64,000 bases of DNA from Streptomyces iakyrus (GTDB lineage Bacteria; Actinomycetota; Actinomycetes; Streptomycetales; Streptomycetaceae): positions 23,951 to 87,950 of the forward strand of contig NZ_JNXI01000029.1 in assembly GCF_000717055.1 (NCBI RefSeq), read 5' to 3'. The notes under the pieces were generated by a model. The model was given only the letters and a program-made list of their open reading frames with translations, did no database searches and was not told the origin of the DNA. Of the stretch, positions 54,088 through 63,896 are shown piece by piece. Both the position numbers and the translations under genes were made by a program. The first letter of the stretch is position 1, and every line of letters begins with the position of its first letter.

Positions 54088-54873
54088 GTGGAAGTTGTCA
54101 TCGTTCCGGACGCCAAGGCCGGCGGCGAGCTCATCGCCGAGGCCATGGCCAAGCTGCTCGGCCGCAAGCCCGGCGCCCTGCTCGGCGTGGCCACCGGCTC
54201 GACGCCGCTGCCCGTGTACGAGGCGCTGGCGGCGAAGGTCCGCTCCGGTGCCGTGGACGTCGGGCGGGCGCGGATCGCGCAGCTCGACGAATACGTGGGG
54301 CTGCCCGCCGATCATCCGGAGTCTTACCGCTCGGTGCTGCGGCGCGAGGTGCTGGAGCCGCTCGGGATCGGGATGGAGCAGTTCACGGGCCCGGACGGCA
54401 CGGCGGAGGACGTGCAGGGGGCGTGCGAGGCGTACGACAAGGCGCTGTCGGACGCCGGGGGCGTGGATCTCCAGCTGCTCGGGATCGGGACCGACGGGCA
54501 CATAGGGTTCAACGAGCCGTGCTCGTCGCTGGCTTCGCGGACGCGGATCAAGACACTGACCGAGCAGACCCGGATCGACAACGCGCGCTTCTTCGACGGT
54601 GACATCGACCAGGTGCCGCACCACGTGATCACCCAGGGCATCGGCACCATCCTGGAGGCCCGGCATCTGGTGCTGCTCGCCACCGGCGAGGGCAAGGCGG
54701 ACGCGGTCGCGGCGACGGTGGAAGGGCCGGTCGCCGCGGTGTGCCCCGCCTCCGCGCTCCAGCTCCACCCGCACGCGACCGTCGTCGTGGACGAGGCCGC
54801 CGCGTCGAAGCTGAAGCTGGCGGACTACTTCCGGCACACCTACGCCAACAAGCCGGAGTGGCAGGGGATCTGA
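54088..54873 (+). CDS. nagB: Glucosamine-6-phosphate deaminase
   Basis: 261 aa from GTG 54088. GVATGSTPLPVYEAL (phosphate loop), AQLDEYVGLPADHPESY (catalytic Asp/Glu), LGIGTDGHIGFNEP (catalytic His) and the C-terminal Lys/Thr region are intact. It converts GlcN-6-P to fructose-6-P and ammonia, the last step of GlcNAc catabolism. The product GlcN-6-P is the DasR effector in S. coelicolor, which closes a regulatory loop with the dre site upstream. Confidence 0.97.
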   Translation: MEVVIVPDAKAGGELIAEAMAKLLGRKPGALLGVATGSTPLPVYEALAAKVRSGAVDVGRARIAQLDEYVGLPADHPESYRSVLRREVLEPLGIGMEQFTGPDGTAEDVQGACEAYDKALSDAGGVDLQLLGIGTDGHIGFNEPCSSLASRTRIKTLTEQTRIDNARFFDGDIDQVPHHVITQGIGTILEARHLVLLATGEGKADAVAATVEGPVAAVCPASALQLHPHATVVVDEAAASKLKLADYFRHTYANKPEWQGI

Positions 54874-54878
54874 GGCTC

Positions 54879-54922
54879 CGGCCGGCCCGGGCAGCGCCGT
54901 CGCTCCCCTCGGGCCCGGCCGG
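54879..54922 (+). terminator. Hairpin after nagB
   Basis: GC-rich arms (CGGCCGGCCCGG with CGGGCCCGGCCG) pair with one bulge and a loop of about 19 bases, beginning 6 bases after the nagB stop. It lies between convergent genes. Confidence 0.6.
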
Positions 54923-54932
54923 GCGACGGGTA

Positions 54933-55478
54933 CTAGCGGCCCAGGGTCCCGGGCTCCAGTACCCCGTCTTCGGCCGGCTCGTCCTGGGCGCGCCAGCCGG
55001 CCACCCACAGGGGCATCACCCAGTGGACGACGAGGACGGCGATGAGCAGGGGTGCCGCGTAGGCCTTCGGGGCGTCTCCGGCGAGCCCGCCCGTGATCAG
55101 CAGGGTGGCCGCCGCTGCCGCGAGGAGCAGCGTCGTCACGCGGTGGGCCCGGGCCAGGACGCGGCGGCGTTCTGCCGACTGGCGTTCGTCCAGGACGTGT
55201 TCGCACAGTTCCAGCAGGCCCCGGGTGGCGCCGTTGATCACGCCGGTCGCGACCATCCAGGGCAACAGCAGCACCGCCATCACGGCCACGGCCCACAGCG
55301 GCTCGCCCTCGGCGAGGAACATGTGGGTCATCAGACCGCCGATGGCCAGGGTGAGGGTGACATGGGCGGCGACGGCCAGTCGGCGGCGTGCTGCCGTGGC
55401 GTACCAGGCCGCTCCGCGGCGGTCGTTCATCAGCCGCAGCATGCTCCGGTCGTAGCGGGTCAGGCGTGTCGTCGTCAT
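54933..55478 (-). CDS. Four-helix membrane protein of an XRE operon
   Basis: 181 aa from ATG 55478 with GGGAGGAAAC. Four hydrophobic segments (residues about 35-55, 60-85, 115-135, 140-158) are interrupted by a polar loop. It overlaps the XRE-family gene by 4 bases (ATGA) and should be co-expressed with it. Function unknown; such pairs are often called DUF2178-like or similar, but I cannot assign a family. Confidence 0.82.
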   Translation of the reverse strand: MTTTRLTRYDRSMLRLMNDRRGAAWYATAARRRLAVAAHVTLTLAIGGLMTHMFLAEGEPLWAVAVMAVLLLPWMVATGVINGATRGLLELCEHVLDERQSAERRRVLARAHRVTTLLLAAAAATLLITGGLAGDAPKAYAAPLLIAVLVVHWVMPLWVAGWRAQDEPAEDGVLEPGTLGR

Positions 55479-55723
55479 GGCTGTTTCCTCCCGTAGACCT
55501 CGTACGTGAGCGGCCGGAACGGTTCGAGGGAGAACAGGGCCTCGACCGGCAGACCGAAGAACTTCGCGATCTTCAGCGCCAGGTCGAGGCTCGGGTTGTA
55601 CTGCCCCCGCTCGATGTAGCCGATGGTCTGGTAGTGGGCCCCCACTGCCTCGGCCAGGCTCTGGCGCGACACCTTGCGTTCGGCGCGCACCACGGCCAAC
55701 CTGTTGTGCACCTGCTCGCTCAT
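55475..55723 (-). CDS. XRE-family HTH regulator
   Basis: 82 aa. The whole protein is nearly one HTH_3 domain: NRLAVVRAERKVSRQSLAEAVGAHYQTIGYIERGQYNPSLDLALKIAKFFGLPVEALFSLEPF. It is the first gene of the pair with the membrane protein. A CATGTA-N10-TACATG inverted repeat (55721-55742) covers its start codon, which suggests strict autoregulation and possibly leaderless initiation, as no ribosome-binding site is visible. Confidence 0.9.
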   Translation of the reverse strand: MSEQVHNRLAVVRAERKVSRQSLAEAVGAHYQTIGYIERGQYNPSLDLALKIAKFFGLPVEALFSLEPFRPLTYEVYGRKQP

Positions 55724-55972
55724 GTATAAGAAGTACTACATGTGGTCGCAGTCTTACAACCAAGCTCATCGAAGAGGGGTTGTGAACGGCTGGCGGGCTG
55801 ACTGTGCATAGGCGTGTTCTGGTGCGCATGAGGGTGCCGGCTGCGGACGGTGCGGCCTCATGCGCGTGAACGAGAGTCAGGACACCCAACACCGTTCGGG
55901 ATGTCCAGCTAAGCGTGAGCCCTGGCACCAGGACTCACTCCCGCTCAGTCTTCAGGAACGGTTCAGCGGGCT
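55724..55972. other. Intergenic region between the XRE gene and dasD
   Basis: About 250 bases hold no recognisable gene. The only notable element is the inverted repeat at 55721-55742. A dre was looked for and not found. Confidence 0.4.
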
Positions 55973-57511
55973 TCAGCGGCCCACGGCTCCGGCGATCACC
56001 TCGGCCGCCGCCCGGCCGCAGACGCGGGCCGCGCCGTGGGTGGCGATGTGCAGGGCACCGCGGGGGGCGGCCTGCGGGACGCCCATCTCGACGACGACGG
56101 TGTCGGGGCGGGCGGCCAGCAGGGTGTCGAGGGCGGAGGCCATCCAGGGGTGACGGTGTTCGTCCCGGACGACGGCCACGATGCGGCGCGGTCCGGCGGC
56201 CTGGAGGGCCGCGCGGCCGGCGTTCTCCCCGGCCTCGCTCTCCGGGCCGTCCCCGGCGGAGAAGCTGCCGGTCACGGTGCCGGGCAGGAGGTGGATGAGC
56301 TCGGCGGCGACGCCCCACGGCGTCTCGTCGCCGACGGCGATGTTGGCGACGGGGGTGAGGGCGGCGACGTAGGGCGGTTCGGTGAGGGGCTTGAAGGTCG
56401 TGGGGTCGCCGAGGCCGGGCGCGGCGGTCACGGTGAGGGCGCGGCGGGCGGCGTGCAGGCCGATCTCGGTGCCGTGGGTGCTCTCGGCCGTGCGGCCCGC
56501 CGTGCCGGCCCACCGGGCCAGTGCCCGTACCCGGTCGGCGGCCTCGGCGAGGCGTGCCTCCGGGAGTTCACCCGCCCGCACTGCTTCGACCAGGGCGTCC
56601 CGCAGGCGCAGCACGGTCGCGTCGTCGGCGAGGCCGCCGCCCACGCAGATGGCGTCGGCGCCCGCGGCGATGGCGAGGACGCTGCCGCGTTCGATGCCGT
56701 AGGTGCCGGCGATGGCGCGCATCTCCATGCCGTCGGTGACGATGAGGCCGTCGTAGCCGAGTTCCTCGCGCAGCAGGCCGGTGAGGATGCGGCGGGAGAG
56801 GGTGGCGGGGCGGTCCGGGTCCAGGGCGGGGACCAGGATGTGGGCGCTCATGACGGCCCGGGTGCCGGCGGCGATGGCGGCGCGGAAGGGGGCCAGTTCG
56901 CGCTCGGCCAGTATCTCGGCGGAGACGTCGATGCGCGGCAGGGCGTGGTGGGAGTCGACGGCCGTGTCGCCGTGGCCCGGGAAGTGCTTGGTGCAGGCGG
57001 CGACCCCGGCGGACTGCAGGCCGGTCACATAGGCGGCGGTGTGCCGGGCGGCCAGGCCGGTGTCGGCGCCGAAGGAGCGGACGCCGATGACCGGGTTGCG
57101 CGGGTCGGAGTTGACGTCGGCGGAGGGGGCCCAGTTGAGGTTGACGCCGCAGGCGGCGAGGCGGCGGCCCAGTTCGTGGGCGACCTGCCGGGTCAGCTCG
57201 ACGTCGTCGACCGCGCCGAGGGCGTGGTTGCCCGGGAAGGAGGAGCCGTTGCGCACCTCCAGGCGGGTCACGTCGCCGCCCTCCTCGTCGATGGCGACGA
57301 GGACGTCGTCGCGCTCGGCCCGCAGCTGGGCGGTGAGGGCGGCCAGTTGGCCGGGGGAGGCGATGTTGCGGCCGAAGAGCCCGACGGAGGCGAGGCCCTC
57401 ACCGAGGCGGCGCAGCAGCCAGTCGGGGGCGGTGGTGCCGGTGAAGCCGGGCTGGAGGACGGTGAGGGCGTCGCGGGTGAGTGTGTCGGTGCCGCTGGCG
57501 AGTGTCGTCAT
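55973..57511 (-). CDS. dasD: GH3 beta-N-acetylglucosaminidase (DasD)
   Basis: 512 aa with no signal peptide, so intracellular. The GH3 catalytic domain has the signature VAACTKHFPGHGDTAVDSHHALP and the nucleophile region LIVTDGMEMRAI. It should cleave imported chitobiose to GlcNAc. It follows dasC with a 9-base gap and is therefore the last gene of the das operon. The roughly 170 C-terminal residues form a second domain typical of the longer bacterial enzymes. Confidence 0.93.
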   Translation of the reverse strand: MTTLASGTDTLTRDALTVLQPGFTGTTAPDWLLRRLGEGLASVGLFGRNIASPGQLAALTAQLRAERDDVLVAIDEEGGDVTRLEVRNGSSFPGNHALGAVDDVELTRQVAHELGRRLAACGVNLNWAPSADVNSDPRNPVIGVRSFGADTGLAARHTAAYVTGLQSAGVAACTKHFPGHGDTAVDSHHALPRIDVSAEILAERELAPFRAAIAAGTRAVMSAHILVPALDPDRPATLSRRILTGLLREELGYDGLIVTDGMEMRAIAGTYGIERGSVLAIAAGADAICVGGGLADDATVLRLRDALVEAVRAGELPEARLAEAADRVRALARWAGTAGRTAESTHGTEIGLHAARRALTVTAAPGLGDPTTFKPLTEPPYVAALTPVANIAVGDETPWGVAAELIHLLPGTVTGSFSAGDGPESEAGENAGRAALQAAGPRRIVAVVRDEHRHPWMASALDTLLAARPDTVVVEMGVPQAAPRGALHIATHGAARVCGRAAAEVIAGAVGR

Positions 57512-57520
57512 CGGGTGAGG

Positions 57521-58363
57521 TCATCCCTTCACGGCGCCCGCGGTCAGGCCCGCGGCCATCTTGCGCTGGACGAGGAGGAAGAGGGCGACGATCGGCACGG
57601 CCATCATCGTGGCTCCGGCCATCATCGGGGCGTATTCGGTGCCGTGCTTGGTGGTGAAGTTGCCGAGCCAGACGGTCGCGGTCTGGTTCTTATGGCTGAG
57701 CAGCATCAGGGCGTACAGGTACTCGTTCCAGGCCTGGATGAAACCGTAGACGGAGGTGGCGACCATGCCGGGGGCCAGGAGGGGGAACACCACCCGGAGG
57801 AAGGCGCCGGTGCGGGAGCAGCCGTCGACCATGGCCGCCTCCTCCAGTTCCTTCGGGATGTTGACGATGAAACCCCGCAGCGTCCACACGGTGAACGGGA
57901 GGATGAACGTCAGGTAGGTGATGATGAGGCCGGTCAGCCGGTCGTACTGGCCCAGGTCGTTGAGCAGCAGGAACACCGGGATGATCATGGCGACCAGCGG
58001 GACCATCTGGACCGCGAGGATGCCCACGATCACGATCTTGCGGCCGCGGAAGGCGAACCGGGAGATGGCGAGCGCGGCCAGCAGCCCGACCACCATGCCG
58101 ATGACGACCACCGCCAGCGACACCACCATGCTGCGGCCGACCGGGCCCCAGAAGTCGGCGATGTCCAGCGCCCGGGTGAAGTTGTCGAGGGTGATGCCGG
58201 TCGGCAGCAGGCTCGGGTCCGCGTCGATGGCGTCCTTGGCGGGCTTGAAGGCGGTGTTGAGCATCCAGTAGAGCGGAAAGCCGGCGGTGACGAAGACAAG
58301 GAGGCCGAGGAGGTTCCAGCCCAGCCGCGACTTCCGGCGGCCGGCTCCGGCGAGCGTGCTCAT
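57521..58363 (-). CDS. dasC: Chitobiose ABC transporter permease DasC
   Basis: 280 aa. Six membrane helices and the MalG-type EAA loop ELEEAAMVDGCSRTGAFLRVVFPLLAPG are present. The ATG overlaps the dasB stop by 4 bases. It pairs with DasB. No ATPase gene is in the cluster; in Streptomyces the shared ATPase MsiK, encoded elsewhere, energises this importer. Confidence 0.96.
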   Translation of the reverse strand: MSTLAGAGRRKSRLGWNLLGLLVFVTAGFPLYWMLNTAFKPAKDAIDADPSLLPTGITLDNFTRALDIADFWGPVGRSMVVSLAVVVIGMVVGLLAALAISRFAFRGRKIVIVGILAVQMVPLVAMIIPVFLLLNDLGQYDRLTGLIITYLTFILPFTVWTLRGFIVNIPKELEEAAMVDGCSRTGAFLRVVFPLLAPGMVATSVYGFIQAWNEYLYALMLLSHKNQTATVWLGNFTTKHGTEYAPMMAGATMMAVPIVALFLLVQRKMAAGLTAGAVKG

Positions 58364-59349
58364 TCGACCTCTCCGATCTTCAGCATCTGCCGCATGTAGA
58401 CGGCGACCACGCCGAGCAGCAGCAGGACGGTGATCAGCGCGATGGCCGATCCCTGGGCGTAGTCGTTGACGACGAAGGCCCGGTCGTAGGAGTAGGTGTT
58501 GAGGACCTGGAACTCCGGCTCGGGGTGGCCGTTGCGCATGACGAACACCTGCGGGAAGACGCCCATGTCCCAGATGACCGACAGGGTCGTGAGCATCACG
58601 ATGATCGGCTTGAGGACGGGCAGGGTGACGTAGCGGAAGACGCCCCAGGAGCCGGCGCCGTCCAGGCGGGCCGCCTCCTCCAGCTCCTTCGGCACCTGGG
58701 TGAGGCCCGCGCTGAGCGTGATGACCACGAACGGCACGGCTCCCCACACGACCAGCAGCATGATCACGGCCAGACCCTCGGGTCCGCTGGCGAACCAATT
58801 GTGGCCGACCATGTCGACGCCGGGCAGCTTGCTCAGCAGCGCGTTGAAGACGCCGTAGTCGGAGTCGAAGAGCCACTTGAAGACCGTGGTCGCCACGATC
58901 ACCGGCATGCCCCAGCTGGCCACCAGCACGATGTTGATGAGCATCTTCAGCCAGCCCGAGACCCGCTGGAGCAGCAGGGCGAGGGCCATCCCGATCACCA
59001 TCGTGAAGACGACGGCACCGGCCGCGAAGACGACCGTGCGCAGGACGACGGCCCAGAACTCGCCGTCGCCCAGCACCTTGGCGAAGTTGTCGAAGCCGAC
59101 CGACTCGGCCGGCTGGAAGCCCCACAGCTGGGACTGGCCGAACTTCTGGAAAGACAGGGTGGCCAGGCGGGCCAGCGGATAGCCCATGACCAGGGCGAGG
59201 ATCAGCAGGCAGGGCGCGAGCAGCAGCCAGGGGAGCGCGGCCCCGCCCGACGTGCGCTGCCCGCGGGGTCGCCGGCTGTCGGGGGGTGGCGGGGGTGCCT
59301 GCCGCGGTGGCGGCACCTTGGCAGGGATGTGGGTGTCTGCGGCACTCAT
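58360..59349 (-). CDS. dasB: Chitobiose ABC transporter permease DasB
   Basis: 329 aa. A Pro-rich N-terminus of about 35 residues precedes six membrane helices; the EAA loop is KELEEAARLDGAGSWGVFRYVTLPVLKP, typical of MalF-type permeases. It starts 71 bases after the dasA stop, with a strong hairpin in between that probably lowers permease expression relative to the binding protein. Confidence 0.96.
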   Translation of the reverse strand: MSAADTHIPAKVPPPRQAPPPPPDSRRPRGQRTSGGAALPWLLLAPCLLILALVMGYPLARLATLSFQKFGQSQLWGFQPAESVGFDNFAKVLGDGEFWAVVLRTVVFAAGAVVFTMVIGMALALLLQRVSGWLKMLINIVLVASWGMPVIVATTVFKWLFDSDYGVFNALLSKLPGVDMVGHNWFASGPEGLAVIMLLVVWGAVPFVVITLSAGLTQVPKELEEAARLDGAGSWGVFRYVTLPVLKPIIVMLTTLSVIWDMGVFPQVFVMRNGHPEPEFQVLNTYSYDRAFVVNDYAQGSAIALITVLLLLGVVAVYMRQMLKIGEVE

Positions 59350-59385
59350 CGCGCGCTCCTCGGCGGTCCCTCAGGTCTTGACGAC

Positions 59386-59416
59386 GGCGGGGCCCCACCC
59401 GGTGGGGCCCCGCCCG
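59386..59416 (-). terminator. Hairpin attenuator between dasA and dasB
   Basis: A 14-bp GC stem (GGCGGGGCCCCACC paired with GGTGGGGCCCCGCC) lies right after the dasA stop at 59421 and before dasB. In operons of this kind such hairpins protect the binding-protein mRNA or cause partial termination. Confidence 0.75.
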
Positions 59417-59420
59417 AAGG

Positions 59421-60701
59421 TCACTTGGTGTTGATGACCTTGTCGATCGCGGCGTCCGCCTCCTTGGCGGCGGCCTCGACGGACTTCTTGCCGGTGCCGA
59501 TGCTCTGCAGCATGGTCTGCAGGATCTGCGCCTTCTCGACCTGGCCCCAGCCGGGGGCCATCGGGACGAACCAGTTGGACTCGGCCGCGGTGGCGGGGAC
59601 GGCCGTCTTCGGGTCGTTCTTGAGCGTGGCGAGGTCCGTCTTGTTGTTGGGCAGGTTGCCCTTGGCCATCAGGCCCTTCTGCCCGGAGGAGCCGGCGAAC
59701 GCGTTGATCCACTCGGCGGCCAGGGCCTGCGCGTCGGACTTCACCGGCACGGCGAGGTCGGAGCCGCCCAGGAAGACGGGCATGTTCTTGCCGGACGGGC
59801 CGGGCATCACGAAGTTCTCGAGGTTGCCCTTGAGCTTGCCGGTCTTGTCGTTCTTCGGGTCCTCGGCGGTGGCGCCCTCCCAGGCGGCGGCGAAGATCAT
59901 GGAGGACTTGCCCTGGCCGTAGACGATGTAGCGGTCGGACTCGTCCTTGGTCTTGTCGCCGTGCATGTACGAGTCGACGACGTTCTTGAACTCCTTCAGG
60001 CCCTTGAGGGACTCGGGCGAGGAGAGGGAGGCCTTCCACTGGCCGCCGGACTCGGTGGCGATGGCGCCGCCGGCGTCGTAGACGAAGGACATGGCCGCGT
60101 ACCAGTCGCGGGTGGGCTGGTACCAGGCGCTGAACTTGTCGCCCTGCTTCTTCTGGATCTTGTCCAGGGCGGCGGTCAGCTCCTTGTACGTCTTCGGAGC
60201 CGACTTCACCCCGACCGACGCCGCGACGTCCTTGCGCCAGTTGGCGACGCGGCCGCCGGCGTAGTACGGGACGCCGTAGGTCTTGCCCTCGTAGGTGACC
60301 GAGGCCTTCAGGCCGTCCAGCCAGGCGTCGGAGTTGTCGAATTTCGCCTGGTCGAGGGGGGCGAAGGCGCCCTTGACCATGTAGCCGAGCATCTCGGTGT
60401 TGCCCATCTCGACCACGTCGGGGGCCTTGTCCGTGGCGAGGACGGCGTCGAGCTTGGCGTTCTTGTCGGGCCAGCCGTAGTACTCGTGGTTGATCTTGAG
60501 GCCGGGGTGCTTCTTCTGCACCGCGGCGTCGGCGGCCTTCACCAGCTCGGGCCAGTTGTTCTGGGCGTCGACGGTGAGCCAGACGGTCAGCTCCTTGGCG
60601 TCCGCGCCCTTGTCGGAACCCCCGTCACCCTCGCCCCCGCACGCCGCGATGGAGACCATCATGCCCGCGATACCGATCGCGGATATCAGCTTGCGCTTCA
60701 C
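59421..60701 (-). CDS. dasA: Chitobiose-binding lipoprotein DasA
   Basis: 426 aa from GTG 60701 with GAGGAGGGTGG. The signal peptide ends with lipobox IAAC (about residue 20). The family-1 solute-binding fold follows with KELTVWLTVDAQNNWPELVKAA and TRDWYAAMSFVYDAGGAI. It captures chitooligosaccharides, mainly chitobiose, on the outer face of the membrane. Loss of dasA affects development in S. coelicolor. Two dre sites lie upstream. Confidence 0.97.
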   Translation of the reverse strand: MKRKLISAIGIAGMMVSIAACGGEGDGGSDKGADAKELTVWLTVDAQNNWPELVKAADAAVQKKHPGLKINHEYYGWPDKNAKLDAVLATDKAPDVVEMGNTEMLGYMVKGAFAPLDQAKFDNSDAWLDGLKASVTYEGKTYGVPYYAGGRVANWRKDVAASVGVKSAPKTYKELTAALDKIQKKQGDKFSAWYQPTRDWYAAMSFVYDAGGAIATESGGQWKASLSSPESLKGLKEFKNVVDSYMHGDKTKDESDRYIVYGQGKSSMIFAAAWEGATAEDPKNDKTGKLKGNLENFVMPGPSGKNMPVFLGGSDLAVPVKSDAQALAAEWINAFAGSSGQKGLMAKGNLPNNKTDLATLKNDPKTAVPATAAESNWFVPMAPGWGQVEKAQILQTMLQSIGTGKKSVEAAAKEADAAIDKVINTK

Positions 60702-60769
60702 GCCACCCTCCTCAGGGATCCCACAACCCCCCTGGCTCCCCGCAGTGGGCGTGGGGCCGGGCCTGGACC

Positions 60770-60809
60770 AATGGTGTAGACCAGTACGGGGAGCTTGGAC
60801 CAGACCACG
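60770..60809. promoter_or_regulatory. Two dre sites upstream of dasA
   Basis: AATGGTGTAGACCAGT (60770-60785) matches the dre consensus at 14 of 16 positions. CTTGGACCAGACCACG (60794-60809) is a weaker copy 24 bases further. They are expected to bind DasR and repress dasA when GlcN-6-P is low. Confidence 0.88.
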
Positions 60810-60916
60810 AAGCCTGTCAAGGCTCCCGATACAGCCCTGACCAGCCGTTATGCGACCTACATATGCAGGAACCTTTAAGTAAGAAGCCAGCGAAAACCCC
60901 GGCGGGCACGGCATAC

Positions 60917-61779
<863 letters not shown>

Positions 61780-61922
61780 CGGCGGCGCACAGCGCTCCGG
61801 CGCTGCTGGGGGCCGGGTTTCGGTTGGGTACCGCATTGCGGACGAGGGGTTCCGCTGTCGCCGCACCCTGACCTAGATTGCCTGCGCACTACAGGTGATC
61901 ACCAAGGGGACGGAGCCGCCTG
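61780..61922. other. Short intergenic region before the DUF3311 gene
   Basis: 143 bases with the probable promoter of the DUF3311-symporter operon. I see no clear operator or dre. Confidence 0.4.
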
Positions 61923-62189
61923 ATGTCGCAAGCACCGGAAGTCAGCAGAGGGCCGGTGGTGACGCCCATGCGCGTCGTCATCGCCGTCTGCCTCATTGCG
62001 CCGTTCGTGGCCATGCTGTGGGTCGGCTCGTACGCCAAGACCGACCCGGCCTTCATCGGGATCCCGTTCTTCTACTGGTACCAGATGGCGTGGGTGCTCA
62101 TCTCCACCGTCCTGACGATGATCGCCTACAAGCTCTGGCAGCGTGACCAGCGCGCCCGCTCGGCCGCGAAGGGCGGTGCTCCGCAGTGA
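61923..62189 (+). CDS. DUF3311 membrane subunit of a solute symporter
   Basis: 88 aa, two membrane helices (VVIAVCLIAPFVAMLWVG and WYQMAWVLISTVLTMIAYKLW) and a conserved FIGIPFFYWYQ in between. DUF3311 proteins are small partners encoded directly before SSS-family symporters of the MctC type. The TGA overlaps the symporter GTG (GTGA). Confidence 0.9.
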   Translation: MSQAPEVSRGPVVTPMRVVIAVCLIAPFVAMLWVGSYAKTDPAFIGIPFFYWYQMAWVLISTVLTMIAYKLWQRDQRARSAAKGGAPQ

Positions 62190-63814
62190 AGGACGGCGTG
62201 AACGGCGTCGCGCTCGGCGTCTTCATCTTCTTCTTCCTGGCCGTCACGGTCATGGGCTTCCTGGCCGCGCGCTGGCGCAAGGCCGAGAACGAGCACAGCC
62301 TCGACGAATGGGGCCTGGGCGGCCGCTCGTTCGGCACCTGGATCACCTGGTTCCTGCTCGGCGGCGACCTGTACACGGCCTACACCTTCGTCGCCGTGCC
62401 GGCGGCGATCTACGCGGCGGGCGCGGCCGGCTTCTTCGCGGTGCCGTACACGATCCTGGTGTACCCGCTGATCTTCACCTTCCTCCCCCGCCTGTGGTCG
62501 GTGTCCCACAAGCACGGCTACGTCACGACCTCCGACTTCGTGCGCGGCCGCTTCGGTTCCAAGGGCCTGTCGCTGGCCGTGGCGCTCACCGGCATCCTCG
62601 CGACCATGCCGTACATCGCGCTCCAACTGGTCGGCATCCAAGCCGTGCTGGACGTGATGGGCGTCGGCGGCGGAGAGAACACCAACTGGTTCATCAAGGA
62701 CCTGCCGCTGCTGATCGCGTTCGGCGTCCTGGCGGCGTACACGTACTCGTCGGGTCTGCGGGCCCCCGCGCTCATCGCGTTCGTGAAGGACACGCTGATC
62801 TACATCGTCATCGCGGTGGCGATCATCTACATCCCGATCAAGCTGGGCGGCTTCGACGACATCTTCGCCAAGGCCGGTGAGGCGTACAGCCAGACCAACC
62901 CGGCGACGGGTGCGCCGCGCGGTGCGCTGACACCGGCCGAGCCGGGCCAGTGGACGTACGCCACGCTGGCGTTGGGCTCCGCCCTGGCGCTCTTCATGTA
63001 CCCGCACTCGATCACGGCGACGCTGTCCTCGAAGAGCCGTGAGGTGATCCGGCGCAACACCACGATCCTGCCGCTGTACTCGCTGATGCTGGGCCTGCTG
63101 GCGCTGCTCGGGTTCATGGCGATCGCGGCCGGCATCAAGGTGCAGAACGGGCAGCTGGCGATCCCGCAGCTGTTCGAGACGATGTTCCCGGACTGGTTCG
63201 CGGGCGTGGCGTTCGCGGCGATCGGCATCGGCGCGCTGGTGCCGGCGGCCATCATGTCCATCGCGGCCGCGAACCTCTTCACCCGCAACATCTACAAGGA
63301 CTTCATCAAGCCCGACGCCACGCCCGCGCAGGAGACCAAGGTCTCCAAGCTGGTGTCGCTGCTGGTGAAGGTCGGCGCCCTGGCCTTCGTCCTCACCATG
63401 GACAAGACGGTCGCCATCAACTTCCAGCTGCTGGGCGGCATCTGGATCCTGCAGACCTTCCCGGCCCTGGTCGGCGGCCTGTTCACCCGCTGGTTCCACC
63501 GCTGGGCGCTGCTCGCGGGCTGGGCGGTCGGCATGGTCTACGGCACGGTCGCCGCGTACGGCGTGGCCTCCCCGACCCAGAAGCACTTCGGCGGCTCCGC
63601 GAAGGAGATCCCGGGCATCGGGGAGATCGGCTACATCGGCCTCACGGCGTTCGTCCTGAACGTGGTGGTGACGGTGGTCCTGACCTTCGTCCTGAAGGCC
63701 CTGAAGGCCCCCGACGGCATCGACGAGACCAAGCCGGAGGACTACACGGCGGACGCGGGCGACCCCGGGGTCCAGGTGGAACTCCCGCCTGCGACCGCCG
63801 GGTCTGCGCACTGA
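62186..63814 (+). CDS. Sodium:solute symporter (monocarboxylate-type)
   Basis: 542 aa, about 13 membrane helices. SSS-family motifs include DEWGLGGRSFGTWITWFLLGGDLYTAYTF and FAAIGIGALVPAAIMSIAAANLFTRNIYKDF. It likely takes up acetate, pyruvate or propionate, as MctC does in Corynebacterium; the exact substrate is not shown. It starts with GTG coupled to DUF3311. A hairpin follows. Confidence 0.94.
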   Translation: MKDGVNGVALGVFIFFFLAVTVMGFLAARWRKAENEHSLDEWGLGGRSFGTWITWFLLGGDLYTAYTFVAVPAAIYAAGAAGFFAVPYTILVYPLIFTFLPRLWSVSHKHGYVTTSDFVRGRFGSKGLSLAVALTGILATMPYIALQLVGIQAVLDVMGVGGGENTNWFIKDLPLLIAFGVLAAYTYSSGLRAPALIAFVKDTLIYIVIAVAIIYIPIKLGGFDDIFAKAGEAYSQTNPATGAPRGALTPAEPGQWTYATLALGSALALFMYPHSITATLSSKSREVIRRNTTILPLYSLMLGLLALLGFMAIAAGIKVQNGQLAIPQLFETMFPDWFAGVAFAAIGIGALVPAAIMSIAAANLFTRNIYKDFIKPDATPAQETKVSKLVSLLVKVGALAFVLTMDKTVAINFQLLGGIWILQTFPALVGGLFTRWFHRWALLAGWAVGMVYGTVAAYGVASPTQKHFGGSAKEIPGIGEIGYIGLTAFVLNVVVTVVLTFVLKALKAPDGIDETKPEDYTADAGDPGVQVELPPATAGSAH

Positions 63815-63831
63815 GTCCTGCACGGCAGGGG

Positions 63832-63859
63832 CGGGCCGTCGGGGGATTCCGGCGGCCCG
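63832..63859 (+). terminator. Hairpin after the symporter gene
   Basis: CGGGCCG and CGGCCCG arms with partial extension, 18 bases after the stop. Confidence 0.6.
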
Positions 63860-63896
63860 TCGGCATACCCGCTCAATGGCACACCCGTCCCGTGCC

